From the NCBI GenBank assembly GCA_045563675.1, contig JBJLIX010000001.1, forward strand, positions 806,001 to 870,000: DNA of 64,000 nucleotides, in the 5' to 3' direction. The notes beneath the pieces are model-generated. The model searched no databases, had not been told where the DNA came from, and worked only from the letters and a program-made list of their open reading frames with translations. Source of the stretch: AEGEAN-183 sp045563675 (GTDB taxonomy: Bacteria > Pseudomonadota > Gammaproteobacteria > Magnimaribacterales > Magnimaribacteraceae). Positions 17,603 to 26,378 of this stretch are shown here, one piece after another. Both the position numbers and the translations under genes were made by a program. Numbering within the stretch: the first letter of the stretch is position 1; every line of letters starts with the position of its first letter.

Positions 17603-18094
17603 ATGGAAAATACTATAAATACAGAAAATCTTGGATCAGAAGTTCTAGAAGAGAAATTAGTCCAAGTAAATAGAGTTGCTAAGGTTGTCAAAGGAGGAAG
17701 AATCTTTGGTTTTACCGCCGTTACTGTTGTTGGTGATGGAAATGGAAGAGTTGGATATGGAAGAGGTAAAGCTAGAGAAGTCCCTATAGCGATTCAAAAA
17801 GCTTTAGATAATGCAAGAAGAAACATGGTAACTATAGATTTAAAGGGTAATACAATTCATTATTCTTTAAAGTCAAAATATGGATCTTCTGTTGTATTTA
17901 TGAAGCCTGCAGCTAAAGGAACCGGTGTAATAGCGGGTGGAGCAATGAGAGCAGTTTTAGAGTTAGCAGGGGTAGAGGATGTTTTAGCTAAATGCTATGG
18001 CTCAACAACACCAGTAAACGTAGTACAAGCAACTCTAAAAGCTCTTAAAGAAATGGAGTCACCTAAGCAAGTAAAAGAGAGACTAGGGAAGTAG
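17603..18094 (+). CDS. rpsE: 30S ribosomal protein S5
   Basis: Accuracy-related protein at the mRNA entry site, 163 residues (E. coli 167). After a short acidic N-terminus come VQVNRVAKVVKGGRIFGFTA, the VGDGNGRVGYGRGKAREVPI signature, and AAKGTGVIAGGAMRAVLELA in the second domain. The conserved VVKGGR loop, where spectinomycin-resistance changes map in E. coli, looks wild-type. Confidence 0.98.
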   Translation: MENTINTENLGSEVLEEKLVQVNRVAKVVKGGRIFGFTAVTVVGDGNGRVGYGRGKAREVPIAIQKALDNARRNMVTIDLKGNTIHYSLKSKYGSSVVFMKPAAKGTGVIAGGAMRAVLELAGVEDVLAKCYGSTTPVNVVQATLKALKEMESPKQVKERLGK

Positions 18095-18098
18095 TGCA

Positions 18099-18287
18099 AT
18101 GAATTCAAAAGTCTTAGAAGTAGTACTAGTTAAAAGCTTGATAGGATCCAAGAAATTTCAGAAGAGTAGTGTAAATGGTTTGGGGCTCAAGAAAATAGGT
18201 CAGAAAGTAACAATTAACGATACTCCAGAAAATAGAGGAATGATTGACAAAGCAAAGCATCTTTTAGAGGTAAATGAAGAAAAATAG
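18099..18287 (+). CDS. rpmD: 50S ribosomal protein L30
   Basis: Small 50S protein, 62 residues (E. coli 59). Recognised by LEVVLVKSLIGSKKFQKSSV, then GLGLKKIGQKVTINDTPENR and the C-terminal helix GMIDKAKHLLEV. The canonical S5-L30-L15-SecY order supports the call. Confidence 0.96.
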   Translation: MNSKVLEVVLVKSLIGSKKFQKSSVNGLGLKKIGQKVTINDTPENRGMIDKAKHLLEVNEEK

Positions 18288-18299
18288 TTAAGGTTATCT

Positions 18300-18749
18300 A
18301 TGAAATCAAATATATTAAAGCTTAATAATCTATCACCCAATAAGGAAAGGGTAAGTAAGAAAAAAAGAAAAGGAAGAGGTCCTGGAAGTGGGTTAGGTAA
18401 AACAAGTGGAAGAGGACATAAAGGACTAGGTTCAAGGTCAGGGGGTAAAGTAAGAGCAGGATTTGAAGGGGGACAAATGCCTTTGCAGAAAAGAGTCCCT
18501 AAGTTCGGATTTTTTTCAAGAAAGAGAAGGTTTACTCAGCAGGTAAGACTAAGCTCTCTTGTTAGTATGGGGCAGGAAGAAATAGATATAAATCTACTGA
18601 AAGAAAAAGATTTAATTAAGGTTAATACCATTAGAGTTAAGGTGTTTAAAGATACTGATTCTTGTCCGAAACTTATACTAAGAGGAATTAGTGTTTCAGC
18701 TTCAGTTAGAGAGCTAATTGAAGCTTCAGGTGGAAAAGTAGAAGAGTAG
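18300..18749 (+). CDS. rplO: 50S ribosomal protein L15
   Basis: Late-assembly 50S protein, 149 residues (E. coli 144). The glycine- and arginine-rich N-terminal extension that threads into 23S rRNA is plain (KKRKGRGPGSGLGKTSGRGH, then GGKVRAGFEGGQMPLQKRVP). The globular C-terminal half has VKVFKDTDSCPKLILRGISV. secY follows after 2 bases. Confidence 0.97.
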   Translation: MKSNILKLNNLSPNKERVSKKKRKGRGPGSGLGKTSGRGHKGLGSRSGGKVRAGFEGGQMPLQKRVPKFGFFSRKRRFTQQVRLSSLVSMGQEEIDINLLKEKDLIKVNTIRVKVFKDTDSCPKLILRGISVSASVRELIEASGGKVEE

Positions 18750-18751
18750 AT

Positions 18752-20083
18752 ATGTCGACTAATCCTTCTTTAAATCAAACAAAAGGCCTCTCTGAGTTAT
18801 GGGCAAGATTGAGGTTTGTATTACTTGCAATAATTATTTACAGAATAGGCACTCATATACCTATCCCTGGAATAGATCCTGATAAATTAGCTTCACTATT
18901 TCAACAAAACCAAGGAACTCTTTTAGATCTTTTTAATATGTTTTCCGGCGGAGCCTTAGAGAGAATGAGCATAATGGCTTTAAATATCATGCCTTATATA
19001 ACTGCTTCAATCATAATGAGCTTAATGGAAGGAACTAATCCTTCTTTGAAAAAGAGGTTTAGAGAAGAAGGTGAAGAAGGCAGAAGGTTAAGAACTTCTT
19101 ATGTTCGTTACGGAACTGTAGGATTAGCTTTATTGCAATCAAGTGGATTGGCACTGGGTTTGCAAAATCAAGGTCTAGCATTGGATCCAGGACCGTTATT
19201 TCAGTTAACAGCTGTCGTATCATTGGTTACTGGTACCGTTTTCCTTATGTGGTTAGGTGAGCTTGTCACAGAAAGAGGTATAGGTAATGGTATATCTATA
19301 ATTATTTTTTCTAGTATTGTTGCTGGACTTCCAAGGGCAATTGGGCAGGCATTTGAGGGAGCAAGACAAGGAGATATCAACCTACTATTACTACTATCTA
19401 TAGGTCTTATAGCAATAATTGCAGTAGCTTTTATTGTCTGGGTAGAAAGAGGGCAAAGAAGAGTTACTGTGAATTATGCTCGAAGACAACAAGGCAGAAA
19501 AATGGTCCAAGCTCAAACTTCTTATCTTCCAATGAAAATAAATCAAGCTGGTGTTATTCCCGCAATCTTTGCTAGTAGTCTTCTTTTATTTCCAGCTTCA
19601 GCTTCTACTTGGTTCGGCCAAGGTGAAGGTTTTGAATGGCTACAGGAAATAGCTTTAGCTTTAGGGCCAGGCCAGCCTCTATATGTAATACTTTTTTCTA
19701 TACTAATAGCATTCTTCTGTTTTTTTTACACTGCCCTGCAATTTGATTCTAAAGATATATCAGAAAATTTAAGAAGATCAGGTGCTTACTTACCAGGAAT
19801 TAGGCCAGGTGAGCAAACAGCTGATTATATAGATACTGTAATGACTAGATTGACTGTTTGGGGTTCGGGATATCTTATTTTAGTTTGCCTAATGCCTCAG
19901 TTCTTAATTGTTTCGGCAAATGTCCCTTTTTATTTAGGAGGTACTTCATTACTTATTGCCGTTGTAGTAGTTATGGATTTTATGGCTCAAGTCCAATCAC
20001 ATTTAATGTCTAGACAATATGAATCTTTAATGAAGAAAGCTAACCTCGGCGGGGTAGGAAATAATACGCTAGGAGGAAGATAG
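18752..20083 (+). CDS. secY: Protein translocase subunit SecY
   Basis: Channel subunit of the SecYEG inner-membrane translocon, 443 residues, the same length as E. coli SecY. Ten hydrophobic spans are evident. Family motifs include the plug region YRIGTHIPIPGIDPDKL, NIMPYITASIIMSLM, GNGISIIIFSSIVAGLP and KINQAGVIPAIFASSLL. The cytosolic loop VNYARRQQGRKMVQAQTSYL is conserved. It is cotranscribed with ribosomal proteins, as in most bacteria. Confidence 0.99.
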   Translation: MSTNPSLNQTKGLSELWARLRFVLLAIIIYRIGTHIPIPGIDPDKLASLFQQNQGTLLDLFNMFSGGALERMSIMALNIMPYITASIIMSLMEGTNPSLKKRFREEGEEGRRLRTSYVRYGTVGLALLQSSGLALGLQNQGLALDPGPLFQLTAVVSLVTGTVFLMWLGELVTERGIGNGISIIIFSSIVAGLPRAIGQAFEGARQGDINLLLLLSIGLIAIIAVAFIVWVERGQRRVTVNYARRQQGRKMVQAQTSYLPMKINQAGVIPAIFASSLLLFPASASTWFGQGEGFEWLQEIALALGPGQPLYVILFSILIAFFCFFYTALQFDSKDISENLRRSGAYLPGIRPGEQTADYIDTVMTRLTVWGSGYLILVCLMPQFLIVSANVPFYLGGTSLLIAVVVVMDFMAQVQSHLMSRQYESLMKKANLGGVGNNTLGGR

Positions 20084-20085
20084 AA

Positions 20086-20202
20086 ATGAAAGTGCGTGCT
20101 TCAGTAAAAAAGATTTGTAGAAATTGTAAATTAGTTAAAAGGAAGGGTCGTATATACGTAATTTGTAGTTCTGATCCAAAACATAAACAAAGACAAGGGT
20201 AA
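20086..20202 (+). CDS. rpmJ: 50S ribosomal protein L36
   Basis: A 38-residue protein, the usual L36 length. It reads MKVRASVKKICRNCKLVKRK and then GRIYVICSSDPKHKQRQG. C11, C14, C27 and H33 form the zinc-ribbon ligands. The ATG is 2 bases after the secY stop and rpsM follows after 4 bases, the standard secY-rpmJ-rpsM arrangement. Confidence 0.96.
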   Translation: MKVRASVKKICRNCKLVKRKGRIYVICSSDPKHKQRQG

Positions 20203-20206
20203 ATTC

Positions 20207-20563
20207 ATGGCACGTGTAGCAGGTATAAATATTCCAGACAATAAACAAACAGAAGTTTCCTTAACCTACATATTTGGTATTGGAAGAACAAGAGCGTTAG
20301 AAATTTGTTCTAAAACTGGTATTTCTCCTTCATCAAAAATAGCTGATCTTACTGAGGAACAGCTTGAATTAATAAGAACAGAAGTTAATACACAGATGGT
20401 GGAGGGAGATTTAAGAAGAGAGATAGCTACAAATATAAAAAGACTTCAAGATCTAGGCACATTTAGAGGTATAAGACATAGAAGACATTTACCTGTGAAT
20501 GGTCAGAGAACTAAAACTAATGCAAGAACAAGGAAGGGTCCTAAGAGACCTATAAGAAGGTAA
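20207..20563 (+). CDS. rpsM: 30S ribosomal protein S13
   Basis: 30S head protein in the B1 bridges, 118 residues as in E. coli. It contains MARVAGINIPDNKQTEVSLT, the helix-two-turn-helix FGIGRTRALEICSKTGIS, and the C-terminal RNA-binding block RHRRHLPVNGQRTKTNARTR. In E. coli it opens the alpha operon, whose S4-binding leader precedes rpsM. Here only 4 bases precede the gene, so no such leader exists. Confidence 0.98.
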   Translation: MARVAGINIPDNKQTEVSLTYIFGIGRTRALEICSKTGISPSSKIADLTEEQLELIRTEVNTQMVEGDLRREIATNIKRLQDLGTFRGIRHRRHLPVNGQRTKTNARTRKGPKRPIRR

Positions 20564-20567
20564 TAAG

Positions 20568-20942
20568 ATGGCAAAAAATAAATCTAACAAAAAAAAGGTA
20601 AGTGAAGCTATAGCTCATATTAATGCTTCTTTTAACAATACTTTAATAAATGTTACAGATAAGCAAGGTAATACGCTCGCCTGGGGAAGTGCAGGAGCAC
20701 AAGGTTTTAGAGGATCTAGAAAAAGCACCCCATTTGCAGCCCAAAAAGCTGCTGAAGTGGTTGCTGACAAAATTAAATCAAATGGTGTAGAGAGTTTAGA
20801 AATACAAGTACGCGGCCCTGGAGCAGGAAGAGAGTCAGCTATCAGAGGATTAAATTCTATGGGCTTTAGGATTACTAAGATAACTGATGTAACTCCCATA
20901 CCTCATAATGGATGTAGACCACCAAAGAGAAGGAGAGTATAA
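20568..20942 (+). CDS. rpsK: 30S ribosomal protein S11
   Basis: 30S platform protein in the mRNA exit channel, 124 residues (E. coli 129). It contains AHINASFNNTLINVTDKQGN, WGSAGAQGFRGSRKSTPFAA and the C-terminal HNGCRPPKRRRV. The IRGLNSMGFRITKITDVTP block is intact. The stop is one base before the rpsD ATG. Confidence 0.98.
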   Translation: MAKNKSNKKKVSEAIAHINASFNNTLINVTDKQGNTLAWGSAGAQGFRGSRKSTPFAAQKAAEVVADKIKSNGVESLEIQVRGPGAGRESAIRGLNSMGFRITKITDVTPIPHNGCRPPKRRRV

Positions 20943-20943
20943 G

Positions 20944-21564
20944 ATGGCTAGATATCTTGGTCCAAAAAGTAAACTTTCTCGCAGAGAAGGAAGGGATCTA
21001 CTGCTTAAGAGCGGAATAAGAAGTTATGAATCTAAGTGTCGATCTGAAACTATTCCTGGTCAGCATGGAAGAAGAAGGGGAAGGATTTCAGACTATGGCA
21101 TACAACTTAGGGAAAAGCAGAAAGTGAGGCGTATCTATGGAGTAATGGAGAAACAATTTAGGAATTACTATAAACTAGCTGCTAGGAAAAAGGGAATAAC
21201 TGGAAATAACCTGCTTCAATTACTTGAAAGTAGATTAGATAACGTTGTTTATCGCCTGGGTTTTGCTTCTACTAGAGCAGAAGCGCGACAATTGGTTAGT
21301 CATAAGTCAGTAGAGGTAAACGGATCTACTATAAATATACCTAGTTACCAATTAGCATCAGGAGATCTGGTGTCTTTAAGAGATAAGGCTAAGAGTCAAA
21401 AAAGAGTGATTGAAGCCTTAGATATTTCTTCTCAAAGACCTGAGTGCAGTTGGTTGAACGTAGATAAAGGAAATTTTTCAGGAGTGTTTAACTCAGCTCC
21501 TGAAAGAGAATTACTGGATTCTGATATAAATGAGAATCTTATAGTTGAGTTATATTCAAAATAA
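20944..21564 (+). CDS. rpsD: 30S ribosomal protein S4
   Basis: Primary 16S rRNA-binding protein and, in E. coli, repressor of the alpha operon; 206 residues, the same as E. coli. I chose the ATG at 20944 because MARYLGPKSKLSRREGRDLL then begins exactly at the family N-terminus; in-frame codons upstream run into rpsK. The S4 RNA-binding domain is seen as LLQLLESRLDNVVYRLGFAS followed by TRAEARQLVSHKSVEVNG. Confidence 0.98.
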   Translation: MARYLGPKSKLSRREGRDLLLKSGIRSYESKCRSETIPGQHGRRRGRISDYGIQLREKQKVRRIYGVMEKQFRNYYKLAARKKGITGNNLLQLLESRLDNVVYRLGFASTRAEARQLVSHKSVEVNGSTINIPSYQLASGDLVSLRDKAKSQKRVIEALDISSQRPECSWLNVDKGNFSGVFNSAPERELLDSDINENLIVELYSK

Positions 21565-21581
21565 TTTGAAGAGGAATAAGC

Positions 21582-22562
21582 ATGACAGATAATTACGACA
21601 TAATTAAAGACTTTTTGGTTCCAACTGAAATTTTAGTTGAGGAGATGGGACCAACAAGAGCAAAAATAATTCTAGAGCCATTCGAACAAGGTTTTGGCCA
21701 TACTTTAGGTAATGCTTTAAGAAGGATTATGCTTTCTTCTATGCCAGGTACAGCTGTTAGTGAAGTAAAGATAGAAGGTGTTCTTCATGAATACACAACA
21801 ATTGAGGGAGTTCAAGAAGACGTTATTGATATTCTTTTAAATTTAAAAGAGCTATCAGTTAGATTACTAGAATCGGAAGAAGCTGAACTTAAGATCACTA
21901 AAAAAACTAAAGGACAAGTTTTAGCAGGAGATATAGAAACTCCTGCAGGTGTTGAAATAGTTAACCCTGATCATGTAATAGCAACACTTACAGACAAAGG
22001 CTCCCTAAAGATGACTTTAAAAGTTACAAGAGGAAGAGGGTTTGTTCCTGTTAAGCCTCTCTCTGAAGATGAAGGCCAGGAGACGGGGCTCTTAAGACTT
22101 GATGCAACTTATTCTCCAATCAAGAGAGTGTCTTATACAGTAGAGAATGCTAGAGTTGAACAAAGAACAAATTTAGATAGATTAATTGTTGATATAGACA
22201 CTGACGGCACTTTGGATGCAGAAGAAGTTTTAAGGATTTCAGCAACTATCCTACAACATCAACTTTCATCATTTGCAGAACTAGGAAAGTTAGAAGAAGT
22301 AATAGAAGAGAAAGAAGAAGCTAAGATTGATCCAATCATGCTTAGACCAGTTGATGAATTAGAGTTAACCGTAAGATCAGCTAACTGTTTAAAAGCAGAG
22401 AATATTCAGTATATAGGCGACTTAGTTACCAGAATGGAGTCTGATTTACTCAGAACTCCTAATTTAGGAAAAAAATCTTTAAATGAGATTAAAGAGGTGC
22501 TCGCATCTAGAGGTTTGTCATTAGGTTTAATTATAGAACACTGGCCTCCAGAGCCTAGCTAG
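21582..22562 (+). CDS. rpoA: RNA polymerase alpha subunit
   Basis: Dimerising scaffold of RNA polymerase, 326 residues (E. coli 329). The N-terminal domain has LEPFEQGFGHTLGNALRRIM. After a linker at about residue 235, the C-terminal domain has LTVRSANCLKAENIQYIG, which keeps the arginine, asparagine, cysteine and lysine equivalent to R265, N268, C269 and K271 used for UP-element DNA and activator contact. It lies between rpsD and rplQ as usual. Confidence 0.99.
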   Translation: MTDNYDIIKDFLVPTEILVEEMGPTRAKIILEPFEQGFGHTLGNALRRIMLSSMPGTAVSEVKIEGVLHEYTTIEGVQEDVIDILLNLKELSVRLLESEEAELKITKKTKGQVLAGDIETPAGVEIVNPDHVIATLTDKGSLKMTLKVTRGRGFVPVKPLSEDEGQETGLLRLDATYSPIKRVSYTVENARVEQRTNLDRLIVDIDTDGTLDAEEVLRISATILQHQLSSFAELGKLEEVIEEKEEAKIDPIMLRPVDELELTVRSANCLKAENIQYIGDLVTRMESDLLRTPNLGKKSLNEIKEVLASRGLSLGLIIEHWPPEPS

Positions 22563-22568
22563 GAAGTT

Positions 22569-22970
22569 ATGAGACATAGAAAGGCAGGTAGGAAACTTAA
22601 TAGAGATAGTTCTCATCGTTCGTCATTGATGAGAAATCTAGCTATTTCTATTATTCTCTATGAATCAGTAAAAACTACTTTGGCTAAAGCAAAAGAAGTA
22701 AGAGGATTCCTTGAACCCTTGATAACACTATCTAAAGATAATAACGTATCCAACCAGAGAAGAGCCTTTTCTAAGTTACGACATAAGCAGGCTGTAGCTA
22801 AACTATTTAATGAATTAGGACCAAGAAATAAAGACCGTCCTGGAGGTTATCTGAGGATAATTAAAAGAGGTTATAGACAAGGAGATAAAGCTCCTATTGC
22901 ACAAATAGAATTGGTACAACTTAAAGAACAGGAAGATATAGAGCCAACTGCAGAAGTCGTAGAAAATTAA
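22569..22970 (+). CDS. rplQ: 50S ribosomal protein L17
   Basis: 50S tunnel-exit protein, 133 residues (E. coli 127). It starts MRHRKAGRKLNRDSSHRSSL and contains GPRNKDRPGGYLRIIKRGYR. The tail after VQLKEQ is short and acidic (EDIEPTAEVVEN). It ends the 28-gene run. Its TAA interlocks with the TAA of convergent uvrA in TTAA (22967-22970), leaving no intergenic terminator. Confidence 0.97.
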   Translation: MRHRKAGRKLNRDSSHRSSLMRNLAISIILYESVKTTLAKAKEVRGFLEPLITLSKDNNVSNQRRAFSKLRHKQAVAKLFNELGPRNKDRPGGYLRIIKRGYRQGDKAPIAQIELVQLKEQEDIEPTAEVVEN

Positions 22971-25846
22971 TTAGCTATTTTTTTTGGTGCTTTTTGTTGC
23001 TTTTTCTTTTTTAGTATTTGGCTAAGAAACTTTCCTGTAAAAGAAGATTTTAATTTAGAGACTTGTTCAGGAGAACCTTCGGCTATTAGACTTCCGCCTC
23101 CCGATCCCCCTTCGGGGCCTAAGTCAATTATCCAATCAGAACATTTAATTACTTCCATATTATGTTCTATAACAACCACTGTATTTCCATTATTTCTTAA
23201 TCTCTCTAATACTCTCAATAGCAACTGGACATCATGGAAATGAAGGCCTGTAGTAGGTTCATCTAAGATGTAAAGTGCATGTCCTGAAGTAGATTTAGAT
23301 AATTCTTTAGCAAGTTTTACTCTTTGAGCCTCTCCTCCTGAAAGTGTTGTAGCCTGCTGGCCTAATTTAATATAACCTAAGCCTACTTCCATTAAAGTGC
23401 TTAACTTATTCTTTATTGATGGAATAGCGCTAAAAAAGTTAAGTGAATCTTCTACTGTCATATCCAAGACTTCAAAGATATTCTTTCCTTTATACCTAAT
23501 ATCCAGAGTTTCTCTATTATATCTTTGACCATTGCAAGCATCGCACCTTACATATACATCAGGTAAGAAGTGCATTTCAACTTTTATCAAACCATCTCCT
23601 TGACATGTTTCACACCTACCCCCTTTAACATTAAAACTAAATCTGCCTACCTTATATCCTCTAGATCTAGATTCTTGAGTACCGGCGAATAATTCCCTGA
23701 TAGGTGTAAATAAACCAGTATAAGTTGCTGGGTTTGATCTTGGTGTTCTTCCTATTGGACTTTGACTTATTTCAATGATTTTACTTATATTTTCAGCCCC
23801 TCTTATTTTTTCATAAAGCATTGCCTCTTCAGTATTTTCTTTTTTTAGAATATTTGAAACTGCAGGTAATAGAGTTTTATTGATTAAGGTAGATTTTCCT
23901 GAGCCTGAAACCCCTGTAACACAAACAAATAATCCTAGAGGTAGTTTTAAGTGCAAATCCTTTAAATTATGACCACGAGCTCCTGTAAGCTCTAACCATC
24001 CAATTTCTTTATTTTTATTTGGTTTAATTCTTTCTTTTGGTATTTCTATTTGTTTTTTACCTGAAAGATATAAACCTGTTATTGAAGTAGTAGATTTTGC
24101 TATTTCTTTAGGAGTTCCGTAAGCACAAACTTTGCCTCCGTTAACTCCTGCTCCTGGGCCTATATCTAGTATGTAGTCAGAAGAGACCATAGTTTCTTCA
24201 TCATGCTCTACAACTATGACAGAATTACCAAGATCTCTTAGTTTTTCTAAGGTCCGTAGAAGTTTCTTGTTGTCCCTTTGGTGGAGTCCTATAGAGGGCT
24301 CGTCTAAGATATAGGTAACTCCAACTAAACCAGCTCCAATTTGACTTGCTAACCTTATCCTTTGGGCTTCTCCTCCACTAAGGCTTTCAGCACTTCTGTC
24401 TAGTGTTAAATAATTTAGACCCACATCCACTAGAAACTGAAGTCTTTCTAAGATTTCTTTTATTATCCTATCTGCAATTTCTTTTTTAGTTCCAGAAAGT
24501 TTAATGCTGGTAAAAAATTTGAAAGCTTCATCGATTGTTAAGAGGGTGATTTCTGGAATTGCAGTGTCTTGTATAAAAACATTCCTGGCCTCTTCTCTTA
24601 GTCTTGTACCTGAGCATGACTGGCAATTTTTTAGACTAATTAATTTAGATAGATCTTCCCGTATGTAGTTTGATTCAGTTTCTTTATATCTTCTATTAAC
24701 ATTATTTAAAACTCCTTCAAAAGGAAAATATCTTTCAACTAATCTACCCCTCTTATTTCTCCAACTAAAGTTAACCACTTCTCCTTCTGAACCAAAAAGT
24801 ATTAATTTCTTTATTTCATCACTTAACTCATGGAAAGGGCACTCTAATGAAAAATTATATTGTTTTGACAAGCATCTGATTAAATGAAAATGATATCTGT
24901 GACTCACATCCCACCCTCTGATGGATCCTTCACTTAGACTATAGTCAGGCTCATGTATTACTTTCTTTTCATCAACATATGGCTTGACTCCTAGTCCTTC
25001 ACACTCAGGACAAGCTCCTGAAGGGTTATTGAAAGTGAATAATCTTGGCTCTAGTTCTTGTATGCTATACCCGCAATTAGGGCATGCCATTTTTGAGGAG
25101 AAAGTAAGTTCATGATTTTTATTTAAGTCTAATAATTTTATCAATCCTTCTCCTAGATTAATGCCATTTTCAACTGATTCTGACAATCTTAAATTGAAAT
25201 CTTCATCTTTAGAATTAGGTATCTGTAATCTATCAATAACAGCTTCTATGGAATGTTTTTTGTTTTTATTGAGATTTGGTGCATCTTCTATATCTATAAC
25301 AATCCCATTTACCCTTACTCTTATATAACCCAAGGCCTTAAGTTCATCAAAAACATGAAGATGCTCTCCCTTCTGCTCACTAATTATGGGTGCAAGAAGA
25401 ACAATTTTATGAGATTTATGTGCTTTTAATATTTGATCAACAATATTTTCTACCGTCTGTCCTTCAAGTGAAATATTATGTTCTGGGCACTTGGGAGTTC
25501 CTGCCCTAGCAAAAAGTAGTCTTAAATAGTCATATATTTCTGTGACAGTACCCACTGTAGAGCGAGGGTTATGTGAAGTAGATTTTTGTTCAATTGAAAT
25601 GGCAGGTGACAACCCTTCTATGTGATCAACATCAGGTTTTTCCATAATCGAAAGGAAGTTTCTTGCATAAGATGACAAGGATTCAACATATCTCCTTTGA
25701 CCTTCCGCATAAAGAGTATCAAAAGCTAAAGAAGATTTTCCTGATCCTGATAGGCCTGTAATTACTACGAATTTATTTCTAGGAATATCTACATTTATAT
25801 TTTTTAGATTATGTTGTCTTGCACCCTTAACTGTAATGTGTTTCAT
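22967..25846 (-). CDS. uvrA: Excinuclease ABC subunit UvrA
   Basis: Damage-recognition ATPase of nucleotide excision repair, 959 residues (E. coli 940). It has two ABC ATPase modules. The first Walker A is GLSGSGKSS at residues 31-39, and the second is GVSGSGKSTLINKTLL in the C-terminal half. Both signature loops are present (ESLSGGEAQRIRLA and TTLSGGEAQRVKLA). Zinc-finger cysteine pairs occur at CPNCGYSIQ / CPECEGLG and at CETCQGDG / CDACNGQR. It is divergent from ssb across 88 bases, as in E. coli. Confidence 0.99.
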   Translation of the reverse strand: MKHITVKGARQHNLKNINVDIPRNKFVVITGLSGSGKSSLAFDTLYAEGQRRYVESLSSYARNFLSIMEKPDVDHIEGLSPAISIEQKSTSHNPRSTVGTVTEIYDYLRLLFARAGTPKCPEHNISLEGQTVENIVDQILKAHKSHKIVLLAPIISEQKGEHLHVFDELKALGYIRVRVNGIVIDIEDAPNLNKNKKHSIEAVIDRLQIPNSKDEDFNLRLSESVENGINLGEGLIKLLDLNKNHELTFSSKMACPNCGYSIQELEPRLFTFNNPSGACPECEGLGVKPYVDEKKVIHEPDYSLSEGSIRGWDVSHRYHFHLIRCLSKQYNFSLECPFHELSDEIKKLILFGSEGEVVNFSWRNKRGRLVERYFPFEGVLNNVNRRYKETESNYIREDLSKLISLKNCQSCSGTRLREEARNVFIQDTAIPEITLLTIDEAFKFFTSIKLSGTKKEIADRIIKEILERLQFLVDVGLNYLTLDRSAESLSGGEAQRIRLASQIGAGLVGVTYILDEPSIGLHQRDNKKLLRTLEKLRDLGNSVIVVEHDEETMVSSDYILDIGPGAGVNGGKVCAYGTPKEIAKSTTSITGLYLSGKKQIEIPKERIKPNKNKEIGWLELTGARGHNLKDLHLKLPLGLFVCVTGVSGSGKSTLINKTLLPAVSNILKKENTEEAMLYEKIRGAENISKIIEISQSPIGRTPRSNPATYTGLFTPIRELFAGTQESRSRGYKVGRFSFNVKGGRCETCQGDGLIKVEMHFLPDVYVRCDACNGQRYNRETLDIRYKGKNIFEVLDMTVEDSLNFFSAIPSIKNKLSTLMEVGLGYIKLGQQATTLSGGEAQRVKLAKELSKSTSGHALYILDEPTTGLHFHDVQLLLRVLERLRNNGNTVVVIEHNMEVIKCSDWIIDLGPEGGSGGGSLIAEGSPEQVSKLKSSFTGKFLSQILKKKKQQKAPKKIAN

Positions 25847-25859
25847 TTATTGAAATCTT

Positions 25860-25889
25860 TTAACGGAAATATAAAAAACTGATTATAAT
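25860..25889 (+). promoter_or_regulatory. Probable sigma-70 promoter of ssb
   Basis: TTAACG (25860-25865) and a perfect TATAAT (25884-25889) are separated by 18 bases in the uvrA-ssb intergenic region. The ssb start lies about 45 bases downstream of the -10, with an AGGAAGG ribosome-binding site. The -35 matches only four of six consensus bases. Confidence 0.5.
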
Positions 25890-25934
25890 CTTTTTAATAA
25901 GACAGATAATGATTAATTTTTAGAAAGGAAGGAA

Positions 25935-26378
25935 ATGGCAAGAAGTGGAATTAACAAAGTTATTTTAGTTGGGAACTTAGGTCAAGACCCTGAAGTTAAA
26001 TACACAGCAGGTGGTGCAGCAGTAACAACTCTAAGTATAGCTACCTCAGACTCTTGGAAGGATAGAGATACAGGTGAAGACCAAGAAAGAACAGAGTGGC
26101 ATAGAGTAGTTTTGTGGAGGAGGTTAGCAGAAATTGCAGGAGAGTACCTCAAAAAGGGCTCTAAGGTTTACGTAGAAGGGCAGCTGCAAACAAGGAAATG
26201 GGAACAAGAAGGTCAGACTAGATACACCACAGAAATTATTGCCAGAGACATTCAATTCTTAGACAGCAAAGGGACATCAAGTAATACTCCAAGTCCTGAA
26301 AATTCTGATACATCATCTAACGAATCAATTCCAGAAGCTGGAGAAGCTGAAATGGAAGATGACGATATACCTTTTTAG
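25935..26378 (+). CDS. ssb: Single-stranded DNA-binding protein
   Basis: Protects ssDNA and recruits replication and repair enzymes. It has 147 residues (E. coli 178); the linker is shorter than usual. The OB fold covers about residues 5-108, starting GINKVILVGNLGQDPEVKY and including the conserved tryptophans of RTEWHRVVLWRRLAEIAGEY. A Ser/Asn-rich linker leads to the acidic tip MEDDDIPF that binds partner proteins. The stop interlocks with the fabB stop in TTAG (26375-26378). Confidence 0.98.
   Translation: MARSGINKVILVGNLGQDPEVKYTAGGAAVTTLSIATSDSWKDRDTGEDQERTEWHRVVLWRRLAEIAGEYLKKGSKVYVEGQLQTRKWEQEGQTRYTTEIIARDIQFLDSKGTSSNTPSPENSDTSSNESIPEAGEAEMEDDDIPF

Noticed and set aside
25890..25905. 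LexA-box-like CTTTTTAATAAGACAG between uvrA and ssb
   Set aside because: One half-site deviates from CTGT and the core is not the usual alternating AT. Without a known lexA in this genome it is too weak to call.
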